A DNA stretch of 64,000 nt, taken from the NCBI GenBank assembly GCA_017311185.1, contig JAESUZ010004533.1, positions 1,054,001-1,118,000 of the forward strand, in the 5' to 3' direction. Positions 47,319 to 59,460 of this stretch are shown here, piece by piece. How positions within the stretch are numbered: the first letter of the stretch is position 1; each line of letters opens with the position of its first letter. Source of the stretch: Proteles cristata cristata. Its lineage: Eukaryota; Chordata; Mammalia; Carnivora; Hyaenidae. Below the pieces are notes generated by a model. It searched no databases. It had not been told where the DNA came from and worked only from the letters and a program-made list of their open reading frames with translations. The position numbers and the translations under genes were made by a program.

Positions 47319-47754
47319 AGAGAGGAGCGAACAGGTCTTCAGAGCTGAGATCTCCCTGCCAGTCATGCTGTAGGAAGCCATTCCTCATGATAGCAGCCAC
47401 AGAGAGAAGAATGTGCCTCCTACAGCCAACTGATTCCAAAAAAAAAAAAAAAAAAAAGAGCCCAAAAGTAGCTGAGTTGTGCATTCTTAGTGCCTTTGTC
47501 TAATCTTATTGATCAGAAAAAGCACTCCATCTTCCAGAGGGAAACATAGGGGAGGTATCTGGGTTAAAGAGAGATAGATTAGGGATACCTCCATGTAGAG
47601 CTAGTAGATGAAAACTCTTAAGGTGTCCTTTATTACTCTAACTTAGAAAATGAAAAAAGAGCCTGAAAGAGATTGGGGATGTGGCCAAAGTCACAGATGG
47701 AGTAACTGATGGAAGAAACCTTTAGATATTTCACTCAGCAAAGCTGCCTTAGTC

Positions 47755-48588
47755 AAAAGCAGCACATGGACATTACTAATCATCAGGGAAATGCAAATCA
47801 AAACCACAATGCAATATCCGTTTATACCTGTCAGAATGTCTAGTATCAAAAAGACAAGGAATAACAAGTGGTGGTGAGGATGTGGAGAGAAAGAAATTCC
47901 CATGCACTGTTGGTGGGAATGCAAACTGATACAGCCACTGTGGAAAACAATATGGAGTTTCCTCCAAAAATTAAAAATAGAATTACCATAGAACCCAGTA
48001 ATTTTACTACTGGGTATTTATCTGAAGAAAATAAAAACACTAATTTGGAAAGATATATGTACCTACAAACATCCATCACCTAATGAATGGATAAAGAAGA
48101 TATAATATGATATATATTCATATATATATATTAAATATGGGTATATATATATCATATACATGAATATGCACAATGGAATACTACTCGGTGATGAAAAAGA
48201 ATAAAATCGTACCATTTGCAACAATGTGGATGGAACTAAAGTGTATTATGCTAAGTGAAATAAGTCAGCCAGAGAAAGACAAATATCATGTAATCTCTCA
48301 TATGTGGAATTCAAGAAAGACAATGGATAAACATAAGGAAAGGGAAAGAAAAATAAGATAAAAACAGACAGGGAGGCAAACCATTAAAGATTCTTAAATA
48401 CAGAGAACAAACTGAGGGTTTCTGGAGGGGAGGTGAGAGGGGGCCTAAATGTGTGATGGGCATTAACGTGGGTACTTGTTGGGATGAGCATTAGGTATTA
48501 TATGTAAGTGATGCATCACTGGGTTCTGCTCCTGAAGCTAAGGCTACACTATATGCTAATGAACTAGAATTTAAATTAAAAAAAAAAT
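47755..48588 (+). mobile_element. L1 3' end (ORF2 C-terminus plus 3' UTR), sense
   Basis: Starts at ggacattactaatcatcagg and follows L1 ORF2 through gttggtgggaatgcaaactg, ctactgggtatttatctgaa and atgctaagtgaaataagtca. It then runs to the carnivore L1 3' end (gtaagtgatgcatcactggg) and an A run at 48572-48581. About 50 bases of ORF2 are missing near 48060-48075, where the text jumps to catcacctaatgaatggata. A TA-rich expansion lies at 48100-48165. Stops and indels mean no function. Confidence 0.92.
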
Positions 48589-48692
48589 ATATATATATAT
48601 GCACCTCTGTTTATTGCAGCATTACTTACAACACCCAAGATATGGAAGCAACCTAAATGTCCATTGATAGATGAATGTATATATATATGCAG

Positions 48693-48741
<49 letters not shown>

Positions 48742-49170
48742 GCTTAATATTTCAATATACAACCGTGTATATATACAATGGAATATTAGTTAGCCATAAA
48801 AAAGAATAAGCTCTTGATGTTTGCATCTACAAGGATGAATGGACTTAGAGGCTATGATGCTAAGTGAAATAAGTCAGTCAGACAAAACCAATTACCATAT
48901 GATTTCATTCATATGTGGAATTTAAGAAACAAAACAAAGAAAAAAAGGTGAAAAAAGACTTAAATATAGAGAACAAACTGATGGTTACTAGCAAGAAGTG
49001 TGGGGGGAAGAGTGAAATATGTAAAGGGGATTAAGAATACATTTATCTTGATGAGCACTGAGCAATGTATAGAATTGTTGAATCATATTCTATATCTGAA
49101 ACTAATATAACACTGTATGTTAATTACACTTTAATTACAAAAGAGAAATAATTAAAAAAATTAAAATTTA
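48589..49170 (+). mobile_element. Second L1 3' end, sense, in tandem
   Basis: Starts at atatatgcacctctgtttattgcag directly after the A run of the first copy, and continues agatatggaagcaacctaaa, ggaatattagttagccataa and atgctaagtgaaataagtca. It ends in the 3' UTR (cactgtatgttaattacact). A (GT)n tract interrupts it at 48694-48739. Confidence 0.9.
48694..48739 (+). repeat. (GT)n microsatellite inside L1
   Basis: About 22 perfect TG units lie between atatatatgcaga and atggcttaatatt. Confidence 0.95.
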
Positions 49171-50169
49171 AAAAGCAGCACAGCTATAAACCTGTGCTAA
49201 TGCACATATCTGTTCATTTTCTCCCCACACAGAGGCTGCTGTGGAACTTTTTTAAACCGCTCAGAACCACCTTCTGGTAAAATCTGTTCTTCAGAGAAAG
49301 ATGATCATTACTCTCTTAGCACATCCCTGTTAATTTTGTTGGTACATGCTACTCTTTTCCTTGCCTGGGAGAAACTTCACTCAATGTCTCTGAGCCAGTG
49401 TCTCTTCAGTCTTATGGTCACTGCTCTCCTCTGTGCCCCTCACTGCCCCTCTGCTTCAGCTCTGGCCTATCGCCATATGGCAGATCTTCTGTGTTTTATA
49501 CCTGGGATATGGCCCCCGGTCTCTCCTGGTGTTAGTCTTACTGGCGCATTTTGTAACATAGCCTCTGGTTTCTTAAAGTCATATGCTTTTTAACCCCCTT
49601 TTTCTTGGGGAAGAGAGTGGATTTTATCATAGAACAATTTTATTAGGTGAAAATATCTTATCCACTTTCTAATAAAAAGAAAACACACAAACAAACAAAA
49701 ACCCTTAACAACCTTCTCCAGCAAATCAGTTAGCAAATAGAACTTCCGAATTCTTCCTTCTTCTTATACAGACTGGTGCCTTTTCAGACAAACTTTCCAT
49801 TTATCCTAGCAAAAATATCTTAATGGATGTTAAGAAGTATTTCAGGCAGTATTCAAATGGATTTATCATTAAAATCATTCATTTGTGATTTTGGATTGTT
49901 TCTATTTTGATTTAACAGATATTCAGAATTCCAGTTTGTATGTCAGCTTTGCCAAGGAAAGGAGGTCCACCTGTCGGAATTACTCAGTTTTAAGATTTAT
50001 ATATAAAGTATACCTATCTATAAGCCTGTCTACATCTTGTTCTATAAAATCAATGATTGCCCTATCATAAAACTTCCTAAGTTCAATATTGGTTAAATCT
50101 AATGTTTATGAAAATAATTTTATTTAGTTATATAAAATTAACATAAAGTTGCTAAGACCAAACCATATT
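49171..50169 (+). other. Intronic stretch with no gene
   Basis: The part 49330-49590 is CT-rich and open for 85 codons, with no recognised family. Nothing else is assignable. Confidence 0.5.
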
Positions 50170-50445
50170 AATAAAGAGCTGGCGTGAGATGATGTAGCAA
50201 GAGCAAAGCTTCAGGAGACGGGGAACCCGGGTTGGAGTCTGGCTGTAAGATTCGTTGTGTGACGCTTGCTTTGTGCAAGTCAGCTATCCCCTTTGTAGCT
50301 CAAATTTCACCATGTATAAAATGTGAATAACAAGACCTGACTTGTTGGTTGTGTTAGGATTAAACTAAAAGAAGATAATGAATGTAAAGGTTTTAGTATT
50401 GTTCCTGGCACAAAAAAAGTACCTTATAAATGTTAATTTGCAATT
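50170..50445 (+). repeat. MIR SINE, nearly full length, sense
   Basis: Contains cttcaggagacggggaaccc, the gttggagtctggctgtaag region, tttgtgcaagtcagctatcc, aaatttcaccatgtataaaa, gtgttaggattaaactaaaa and the 3' end attgttcctggcac. Confidence 0.75.
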
Positions 50446-50549
50446 ATTGTATTTTTAAGGCTTGTGGAGATCTGGAATAATTAATATGATACAATGAAAG
50501 AAAAACTAGTTTGTTTTATTACTCATCTCTGAAGTCAACCTATTTATTT

Positions 50550-50746
50550 ATATATTTATTTATTTATTGTTTATTAAAAAATTTTTTTGATGAAAGCTCA
50601 TGAGGGACAGAGAGAGGGGGTCAGAGGATTCAAAGCCTGCTATGCACTGACAGCAGCAGGCCTGATGTGGGGCTTGAACTCATGAACCTTGAGATCATGA
50701 CCTGAGCTGAGGTCAGACACTCAACCGACTAAGCCACCCATGTGCC
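50550..50746 (-). mobile_element. CAN-SINE, reverse, diverged
   Basis: The T/A-rich start, cagagagagggggtcagagg body, and gactaagccacccatgtgccc head complement are present. Flanks tcaacctatttattta and ccaacttctgtattta look like an old duplication. Confidence 0.88.
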
Positions 50747-51830
50747 CCCAACTTCTGTATTTAGACATCAGTGCAAAAAGACAAACAAACAAGGAAGTGG
50801 GTCTTGTGGAAACATATATAATCTGTACACATGATTAAAATATTCTGAAATTTACTGGAGGCTAGACTGCAAACAGAATCTTTTCATTTCCACTGATTTA
50901 TTATCTTCTTATATTTCTGAGGTTATTACCAACCATTATCTTATTTTATTCTTTCAATGGTCCTTCTGATTGTTAACCTTATTCTACAAATAAGACATTT
51001 GTAGCTAAGGATACATAAAATAAATTGACCAAATGCTCATGGACTCTGTAGGAAAGTAATAATAATATTAGTTCACATATTCTTCATTTCCAGTTGACTC
51101 TTGTTTGTATGACGCCCCATTACTTCTAACAGTGTGAAACTTTGTAAAAGTTATAAGTTCTGTACATTTACATTTACATACTTATAAACTGCAAGTTTTC
51201 TAAATTTGTGAGCAATCCCTTTCCTAAACTGAAGCTTCTTTAAAAAGCACATAAAGTATTTATGAAAATTTAAATGACAAACACTAATATTCATTCCATT
51301 GTGCTCGCCTGTAAAATGAAGATAATAGAAATGCACTATTTTAAGACTTGTTTCTTTTTGAACATTTATAATAGTGCTGAATTAAGTTTCAGTAAAATAA
51401 AACAAAAAGATGGACTACATTGAGAAAATTGTCTAGGGTCTATGGAGAGGGAAATTATGTTTCTTTGAAATGGTATATAATTTTGGGAAATGCATAAAAT
51501 GGTACTAATACTTATAGAGCAACACTTACTTTTGAACCCTCAAGATTAATCTGGTTAGAAACTTCCAACCTCAGATCTCACAGTGGATAGGATAAACATA
51601 GATTAAAAAAATATATATCCTTAATCTTAATCATTTGAAGTATTATTTCCAAGGGTGTTGCATAGAGGAATTATTCAATTTATGTTTGTGACTAACAAAA
51701 TTGGTGTTGAATAAAATAAACAGTATAACTTTGGATTTGAATGGTCCAAAGGTACCCACATCCTAGTCTGATCATACATTAGCTATGCGGCTTTGGGCAT
51801 GTTAATCTTTCTAAAACATCATTTCCTTAT

Positions 51831-52055
51831 CTTTATTTTTATTTATTTTTTAAATTTGTTTTTAGCAGAGAGAGGGAGAGACAGCATGAGCAGGGGAGGG
51901 TCAGAGAGAGAGGGAATGACAGACTCTGAAACAGGCTCCAGGCTCTGAGCTGGCAGTCAGCACAGAGCCCGACGCGGGGCTCGAACCCACAAACCGCAAG
52001 ATCATGACCTAAGCGAAAGTCGGACGCTTAGCCGACTAAGCCACCCAGGCGCCCC
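51831..52055 (-). mobile_element. CAN-SINE, reverse, younger subfamily
   Basis: Nearly clean copy with gagctggcagtcagcacag and head complement gccacccaggcgcccc. Flanking acatcatttccttat / acatgcatttcttaac is an imperfect duplication. Confidence 0.94.
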
Positions 52056-52297
52056 GTGCACATGCATTTCTTAACGAATATTCAAGTTGCCTTCGAACTA
52101 GAGTATTGTGTACCTCAGCTACTTTTGGATTGAACACTCAAAGATATCTCATTGATGTGTCAAGTCTTCCTAATGGTCACACTGTGGATCTAGTCATCTT
52201 ATACCTGATACTAATTTGCAATTAATGTGGAAGTCTCAGGATAATAGTTAAACATCAAAAGATTGAATTTGAATGCTATTTTGCTTACAGTAGCATT

Positions 52298-52331
52298 CTT
52301 ATAAAAATCCTTATAAAAATCCTTATAAAAT
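52298..52331 (+). repeat. 12-bp tandem repeat, about three units
   Basis: The unit ccttataaaaat occurs nearly three times in succession. Confidence 0.85.
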
Positions 52332-53504
52332 TTCTCATTTAAATATCAGAGTAAAGGGACGCGTTTTGTTGTTAAAGATACTGGAACCCAAGTTTTGTGG
52401 CTTTCTAAGTCCATATGATTTCCTCAGTCCATTCTGTGTAGACTCTTAAATGTAGATTTTCTATCTCCCAGCAAAGTTTTCTTTCTACCATTCATAGCTA
52501 TGTTATCATAATATTTGTATGCTATATGCTTTATAAATTGATATTCCATATTTGCTAAGTACATCTTTGATATTTCTTGATTACCCAAAGAACAATTATT
52601 TATTTCAAAAATAATTTATATTAAATTTTTTCGCATAAATACATTTACATACATAGAGGCATATATGTATTTGTGATCTACTCTAAAATATTGACTTACA
52701 GAATTCAAAATATTATTAATATCATTATTTATTATATGCTCAACTCTAGGCTGAGTACTATAATAAAGTAGGAGGAGTAATAAAGTGTCTAGAATGAGAT
52801 CTAGACATATAGATACATGAAGGGATTTATTATAGGAATTACTTAACCCAATTACGGAGACTGAGAAGTCCCGTGATCTTCTATCTATAAGCTGGAGAAC
52901 CAGAAAGGTCAGTTCCAATCCAAAGAACTGGGGTGGGAAGGGGGGCAAGAATTGGGGGTTTGGGAGGACAGGGTAGAATAAATAAGTCCTGGTCTAAATT
53001 CTTAGGCCCAAGAATCAGGAGCAGTGATGTCCAAGGGCAAGAGGAGATAGATGTCCCAGCTTGAGCAAAGATGTAAAACTCGTAGTTCCTCTGCCTTTTC
53101 ATTCTATTCAGGCCCTAAATATATTCTATCATGCCCACCCACATTGGTGAGAGGCATCTTCTTTACATGGTCTACCGATTCAAATGCCAATCTCTCCCAG
53201 ATGCACACTCACAGACACACCCCAAAATAATGTTTTGCCAGCTATCTGATCATCCCTTAGCCAGTCAAGTTGATACATAAAATTAATCCCAGCATACAAT
53301 TTGTCTAATCCAATAATATAGAAATATGTTAAGAAATGTGGAATGGAAATGAATTAGACTAGATGTTGAAAGGTGGAAAGGTTTACATATGATGAAGACT
53401 GGGAAAGGACATGGAATTAAGAAGTGAGAAAAAGGGTTATTTTTCAAAAGTGATAAAACTGGTTTAATTCAATGGTAGAGCAGAACCAGACTCCCACATG
53501 AGGC
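52332..53504 (+). other. Intronic stretch with no gene
   Basis: A G-rich patch (ggggtgggaaggggggcaag) lies at 52929-52948. No gene or repeat is recognised. Confidence 0.5.
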
Positions 53505-54965
53505 TTTGGCAGAACATTTTTCCAAGTGTGGCCTGAGGACACCTAGGGATCCCCCAAACTATTTTACATATCTGTGAAGTAAAAACTATTCTTATAATAA
53601 TACTAAAATATCCTTTGTCTTTTTCACTGGGTTGACCTTTGCACTATTGATGCAAAAGCACTTGTGGGTAAAAGTGTTCATTCCTTAACATGAATCAAGG
53701 CACTGACACCAAAACTGTGCTATCAGTCATTATATTCTTCGCCACCATGCACTCACATTTAGGGAGGGACAAAACAACCTCAGTCGATTGCTATTGATGA
53801 AGCAGTCAGAATTCCTAATTTCATTAAATCTTGACTTACCAGATTTCTACATGACAAAAAAAGAAGCACTTCTAAACTTCCAAAGTTGGATGCTTGTCTC
53901 AAGATAAAATTCTTATGAGATTGGATTGCAAGCAGAACTAGCTGCTTTTTCATGGACTGCCATTTTTCCTTGGAAAAAATGGCTGACAGATAAATTATGG
54001 TTATTCAAACTTGGGTATATGGCAGATATTTCCTTGAAAATGAATGGAGTAGGCTTGTCACTTAAAATGACTGACGGCATTTGTTGCCAATGATAACATT
54101 TGAGCTTTCAAGCAAAAAGTAGAATTTTGGAAAACATGTACTACCACAGTGAGCTTGATAGCTTTTCAATTCATAAAGAATTTTCTGATGAAATAAATGG
54201 TGATGTTAACAAACGTAATTTTTAATAATGTATAATGAAATGTGTCAAAATGAAAGAGTAGTATAGCTTGGCGAACAAATTTTTTACCCAATAATAAGTA
54301 CACAATTTTACAAAATCATACAGGGATGAGATCCATTCACAGTGCAAAATAGACCAATGGATTTTAATATAATAGTATATGGAAAGTTTATTGACATTGT
54401 TTCAGATTCTTCATTACAAGTGGCCTTTAAGAAACTGCTATGGTTGAGTAATAGGGTAATATCAAAGAAGAATATCAATAATTATCTGTAAAGGTTATTA
54501 AAATACTCCTCCATTTTCCAACTATATTATCTATGTGAGACTGATTTCTCTTTTTATACTTTAAATGAAACAACATAGAACCATAGACAGCATATAGAAG
54601 AAAATAGAATCCAGTTGTCTTCTAATAAGCCAGGAATTAAAGCTAATTGCAAAAATGGAAAACAAAAGAAAACAAAATGCCACTGCTCAATGGTTATAAA
54701 TAAATACACAAATAAATTTATTTGAATACGTATTGAATAAATATTTTGAATACGTATTTTAAAAGTGTGTTTACTTTTTGAAACATAATGGGCTAAGCAT
54801 TTTTTTTAAACTTCATACATACATATTCTTTTAAATTTCTAATTTCAAATACTGTAAATATTGACAGATAGAAGTCACATAAACAAAAGCACTTAGGTAC
54901 CCTCAATAATTTGTAAGAGTTTGAAATCTTGAGTCCAAAAGGGTTGAAAATTGCTGCTTTGGCAG
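53505..54965 (+). mobile_element. hAT-Charlie-like DNA transposon fossil, sense
   Basis: Fragmentary reading frames follow the C-terminal half of a hAT transposase of the ZBED/SCAND3-like group. Recognisable pieces are the region at 53925-54005 (Glu-Leu-Ala-Ala-Phe-Ser-like), the segment at 54345-54375 (Asp-Arg-Pro-Met-Asp-Phe-Asn) and the dimerisation-domain-like piece at 54490-54560 (Ile-Lys-Ile-Leu-Leu...Phe-Pro). Terminal text 'gtgtggcctgaggacacc' (start) and 'gagtccaaaagggttgaaaattgctgcttt' (end) resembles the hAT end pattern in which the outer edge reads like '…tgagaa(cc)actg'. Many stops and indels; inactive. Confidence 0.7.
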
Positions 54966-55139
54966 AAAGGTAACCATGAGAGATTTTTGAAACTTCAGTT
55001 TTGTCTTCTTACACCCAGCCTTTATACTTCAGTAGAGAGTTGTGGTTTTAATTCCTTTTTAAATCTCCTTAAAGACCAAGCTCTTTAACAGTCAACGTTT
55101 CATATAAAAGCCCCGATGAAAATCCCTTAGCTTTCTTCC

Positions 55140-55545
55140 CCAGGCACCACTAACCATTTCGTGTATTACAATCACTTACGGAGATCAAGGGCAAACCCTG
55201 CTATGCTATTACACACCCTCGTGCCTTTGCTCCTCTTCTTCCCCTTGCCTGGAAAACTCTTCATTTTCCCCCCTTCCTATATTTAACTTGTCTATCAAGA
55301 TCTATTTTGGGCACATCTCCTTCAGGAAAATGTAACTTAACTCCCAATCAGGGCTCTGTGCTATTTCTTTGTGCTTCTATATCTCAATTTTAGCATTTAG
55401 CATATTACTATGACATTTTTGCTTCTGTACCTGTTTTCTCTTGTGATTAATAAAGTTCTTGAGGACACACATCTGTGGCTAATACATGGCTGTCACTTAA
55501 AAATGCTTGCTTGCTTTAAATTTTCTTGCTTAATAATGCTTACTA
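55140..55545 (+). repeat. L2 LINE 3' region, sense
   Basis: The order is that of L2: a gcctttgctcctcttcttcc segment, cttgcctggaaaactcttca, atctccttcaggaaaatgta, atttagcatattactatgac and gttcttgaggacacacatct. Confidence 0.65.
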
Positions 55546-55823
55546 AATGAAAATAAATTATGGCTTTAAAATGATATAAAATGCTTAAATTAGGAGAGTT
55601 AATCTGGTAACAGACTTCAAAATGGTTTTAAGTCAAGAAGGTCAACAATATGACTTAAGAACGATTTCGAGAAACACAGTATATAAATCAAACTTTCTTT
55701 TTCTCCTTGTTGACATGTAGGTTAAGTAACTAAGTTTTGTAAATAAACCTTTAACAATATATTCATGCAAACACAACTTTACTCAGCTTTCCAAAGAAGG
55801 AAGCAATTATTTAATTTTTAATA

Positions 55824-56040
55824 TTAAAAAAATATAATGTTTATTTATTTTTGAGAGAGAGAGAGAGAGGGAGAGACAGAGCATGAGCAGGGGAGGGACA
55901 GAGAGAGAGGGAGACAGAGAGAGAAAGAACCTGAAGCAGGCTCCAGGCTCTGAGGCATCAGCATAGAACCTGACGTGTGGCTCAAACTCACAAACTGTGA
56001 GGTCATGACCTGAGCCTAAGTCAGATGCTTAACCAACTGA
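55824..56040 (-). mobile_element. CAN-SINE, reverse, older, head cut by a younger SINE
   Basis: T/A-rich start at 55824, GA-rich body and head complement up to gatgcttaaccaactga. The final gccacccagg portion is absent both here and after the inserted SINE, so the head was already truncated. Short atttttaata flanks lie at 55814 and 56272. Confidence 0.9.
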
Positions 56041-56045
56041 TATTT

Positions 56046-56261
56046 ATTTTATTTATTTATTTTTTTATTTCTAGGAGAGAGAGAGACAGCATGAGCAGGG
56101 GAGAGTCAGAGAGAGAGGGAGTGACAGACTCTGAAACAGGCTCCTGGCTCTGAGCTGGCAGTCAGCACAGAGCCTGACGCAGGGCTCGAACCCACGAACC
56201 GCGAGATCATGACCTAAGCGAAAGTCGGACGCTTAACCGACTTAGCCACCCAGCCGCCCCT
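56046..56261 (-). mobile_element. CAN-SINE, reverse, younger subfamily, nested
   Basis: Nearly clean copy: gagctggcagtcagcacag marker, cgaacccacgaaccgcgag and gccacccagccgcccc. Perfect 14-base duplication accaactgatattt (56032-56045 and 56262-56275), made from the head of the older SINE. Confidence 0.96.
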
Positions 56262-56559
56262 ACCAACTGATATTTTTAATAACACATTTATTTTACAAAG
56301 GCCAACTCTGACATTTTAAGGTCATTATTGCAAATTTGATTTCATGAAAATCTGTTCAGGAGTTTTTAAGAGAATACCAATCATATTGACTTGTTATAGG
56401 GATCATGACTTTTTCTCAGCCACTATGCTAATGTTAAATTAATGAACAAGCTAAACTTAATTTCTTGTTTGAATTAAATGTGGTCTTTAAATAGTAGTTA
56501 CATTTTACAAAGAGCACTTTCTAAGAAATGTGCTCATCGACCTACAATGACCCAACTGT

Positions 56560-57140
56560 AAATTTATCTGGACACAGAAAAGGCATTTGACTACAGGACT
56601 GATAGATAAGTACTTACCATTAATATTTCTACACATTAATGCCATTGAACAGCATGCAAGGGGTGACAGGGACTTGTTTGATGGCTTTTCCAGGTGTCTT
56701 CCTATTTAAACTAATAGCTTAAGCTAATAGCCTTCGTCATCGTGAAGGCCAATTAGCATACTGCCTGGGTTGAGTTTCCTCAGCTTTCTTGCCAAGGGCT
56801 GCCCTGCTGTTGCTCCATCATTGGGGTAACCAGCTGTTGCTTACTTAAAGCCTCCATCACTTTGTATGACAGAGTAACTTCATTATGTCCTGCTTTGGAG
56901 ATGTTAAATGAAATTATCTTCAAAACAAGTGCACTTCATTTAATATTTTTCTCCATCAAGTACTTGAACTCTGACATTTACGTCATAAGCACTAAGCAAA
57001 CACTTTGTAAATTGAGGCCTTCAGATAGAGTAATTATCAATTATCATTGAGGCAGAGCTTGTGCTAAAGTACCTGAGATAAAAATTGTGGTGGCTGATCC
57101 TCAGGTCTGTATAAAAGGGCTTGGGAAAAAAGAAAATTTG
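56560..57140 (+). other. Repeat-free stretch, candidate conserved non-coding element
   Basis: No repeat is recognised over about 580 bases in an otherwise repeat-dense area. It has ttacgtca (56978-56985), a CRE-like word, taattatcaattatca (57030-57046) and paired agctaatag words (56711-56730). These are hints only. Conservation cannot be judged from one sequence. Confidence 0.2.
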
Positions 57141-58540
57141 ATAAACAGATAATGAGCTGCAGTTATCTACACCGTGACCCAAATTTTGTTTTTTAGATTT
57201 GGGATAGGGTCACACCTGTGGTTGTTGTAATCCCTTCGGTGGATCAGGAAGTCTGTTGAGGATGAAGATGAAGGGTCAGCTAAGGATTAAACTGTATACA
57301 GGTTTTGAATGGCTCCTTTGAAAATTCTGTTTAGTTGGAGGACAACATTTCACTTGGGAATGTGGAAAATAGAATATTCCAAATTGTCTTAGGAGAGCAA
57401 CTGATACTAATTGATTAAATGTGTTCGACGTTGCTGAGAGAGAAGGACTGAGCAATGGTCATTTGGATTTGGCAACATGGAGGTAAACACAAAGTGGAGT
57501 TTTCATAGAGCCTGATTGGAATGGGTTCAACAGAGATTGGGAGAAAGGCACTTGGATTCAGCAAATAGAGATAACAATTTCACTGAATTTCACTCTAAAA
57601 TGGTAAAATAAATATTTTTAATGGTTGGGAATTAGAAAGGGGAAATTATCAGAAGTGCTGTCCTTTAACAGGTAAAAGAGATGGAATCTGGCTCACAAAT
57701 GGTAAATTGGCCTTAGATCGTAACAAGAGAAAGACAGAAATAATTATTACAGAAGCCAGTAGATTCCAAATGTGGTTTAGAAGTATGTGGCTGTTCTCTG
57801 TCTTTTCTGCTTTCTCAGTGAAATAAGGACTAGCTATCAGATAAAGGTGAGAAGAGTGGGTATTGCAGTTTTGAGGAAGGAGATGTAAATTAGCCATGTT
57901 CTTAAGGAGCAGGTCAGTGATTTCATGACAATCTAATAGCATCGAAGGAGGCCCATTTGAAGGGCAGTGAGTTCTATTTAAACAAGCTTAGGATTCAGTT
58001 TTCTGGAACGAGCAATGATAGGAGAGAGGAATAAGGGAGTAGAGGATGTTTGCAAAGCAATCTTTTTAATGGCAGTCAGTGTAATGTAAGACAAAAAAGA
58101 AAGGACTAGAGAAATGTGAGAGGACTTAAACATTGGTTGGAAAGAATCAGGTTGAAGAATGATTAGCACTGGTACAGAAGGAAGAAGCTGAAAAAGTCAG
58201 ACGGTGGTCAGAGCTTAGGATGCTGTAAGGATAAGAGTTGGGGAAACGTAAATTATTACTAAGACAAATGGGATGAAGAGCACAATTATTGTGAGTAAGA
58301 AATGCAAGAAACTGAGAAGCCACGGAATTGGACCAATGTAGATTTAGATACTGATATCGACAATGGAGAGAGAGAAATAATTTGTCTGATAAATCTTCAA
58401 TATTACATAAATGGTACCTGTCTCCTTTCTTGTTATTCAACATTTTTATTCTGTTTGTAGCAGTTGTCTCTGATTTTAAGCATGTGACATGGGCAGATAT
58501 TGAAATTTTATGGTCAATACCACATATCCAAAATATCCTA
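57141..58540 (+). other. Intronic stretch, probable old repeat remnants
   Basis: The segment 57420-57560 (gacgttgctgagagagaagg and onward to agcctgattggaatgggtt) resembles an old dispersed mammalian repeat that I cannot name. The reverse-strand open frames of 63-98 codons are not recognised. Confidence 0.35.
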
Positions 58541-58544
58541 CAGC

Positions 58545-58725
58545 ACTTTACGGTCTTTACGGTTTATGAGACAATTTCACATGCATTATCTCATTTTATT
58601 TTCATGGTTATCTAGTGATGCAATTAGAGATGGTATTGTTGTAACAGTTTTATAGATGAGGAAATTGAAGTTTGATGATATTAAATCATTTGCCAAAGTT
58701 GGTATGTCTAGAAATGACAGATTTT
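58545..58725 (-). repeat. MIR SINE, reverse
   Basis: Shows acatgcattatctcatttta, ttttatagatgaggaaattg and aaatcatttgccaaagttgg, the complement of the MIR 3' half. Confidence 0.6.
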
Positions 58726-59213
58726 CCTTGGGAATATATTCCACATTGATATGTTTTAAGAGTGTTCAGTGGAAGAAATTTATTAAGTATCAAAACCAAT
58801 TATATGTATCTCAAACTTTGATGTTTTTATAAAAGCCTTGCCTTTGCATGTACAGTTTTACACAATGAGAATTTATGATAAGAAAATGTATTATTTTTAA
58901 ATTTTAAGATGCATTTTAGTTTGGTGATAAAATACACTTTGATTTTTTTTTTCTGTCCTTTCCTTAAACACTGAATGTTTTTAATTTTTTAGAATTTACA
59001 GTATTCTTAAGATGCCTTGGTTATTATAAGGCAATATGGTATTAAGAATGTACATGTTACTTAACAGCTGCTACACTATTCTTATGAATATAGATATAAA
59101 AGTAAGTAAAATACTGAAAGCAGCAATTCAACAGAACATTAAAACACTTTCAAATTGAGAAATAATAAATATACCAGGTTATCTAATTAATTGGCCAAAT
59201 CATAAAAGCCTTA

Positions 59214-59460
59214 GGGCACCTGGGTGGCTCAGTCGGTTAAGCATCTGACTTAGGCTCAGGTCATGATTTCCACTTTGGCACCATGGTCATGGTGGGTTCG
59301 AGCCCCACATCGGGCTCTGTGCTGACAGCTTAGAGCCTAGAGCCTGTTTCAGATTCTGTGTCTCCCTCTCTATTTCTCTCTCTCTCTGCCCATGCTCTGT
59401 GGTGCTCTGTGTACCTCTGTCTTTCAAAAATAAAGAAACGTTAAAAAACTGAAAAAAAAA
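59214..59460 (+). mobile_element. CAN-SINE, sense
   Basis: Head agggcacctgggtggctcag, an inserted or altered patch before the B box (ccatggtcatggtgg), gacagcttagagcctagagcc body and A-rich tail. Flanks ataaaagccttag / ataaaagtcttaag. Confidence 0.93.

Noticed and set aside
47868..48083. Open frames near the L1 3' ends
   Set aside because: They lie within L1 ORF2 relics in broken frames.
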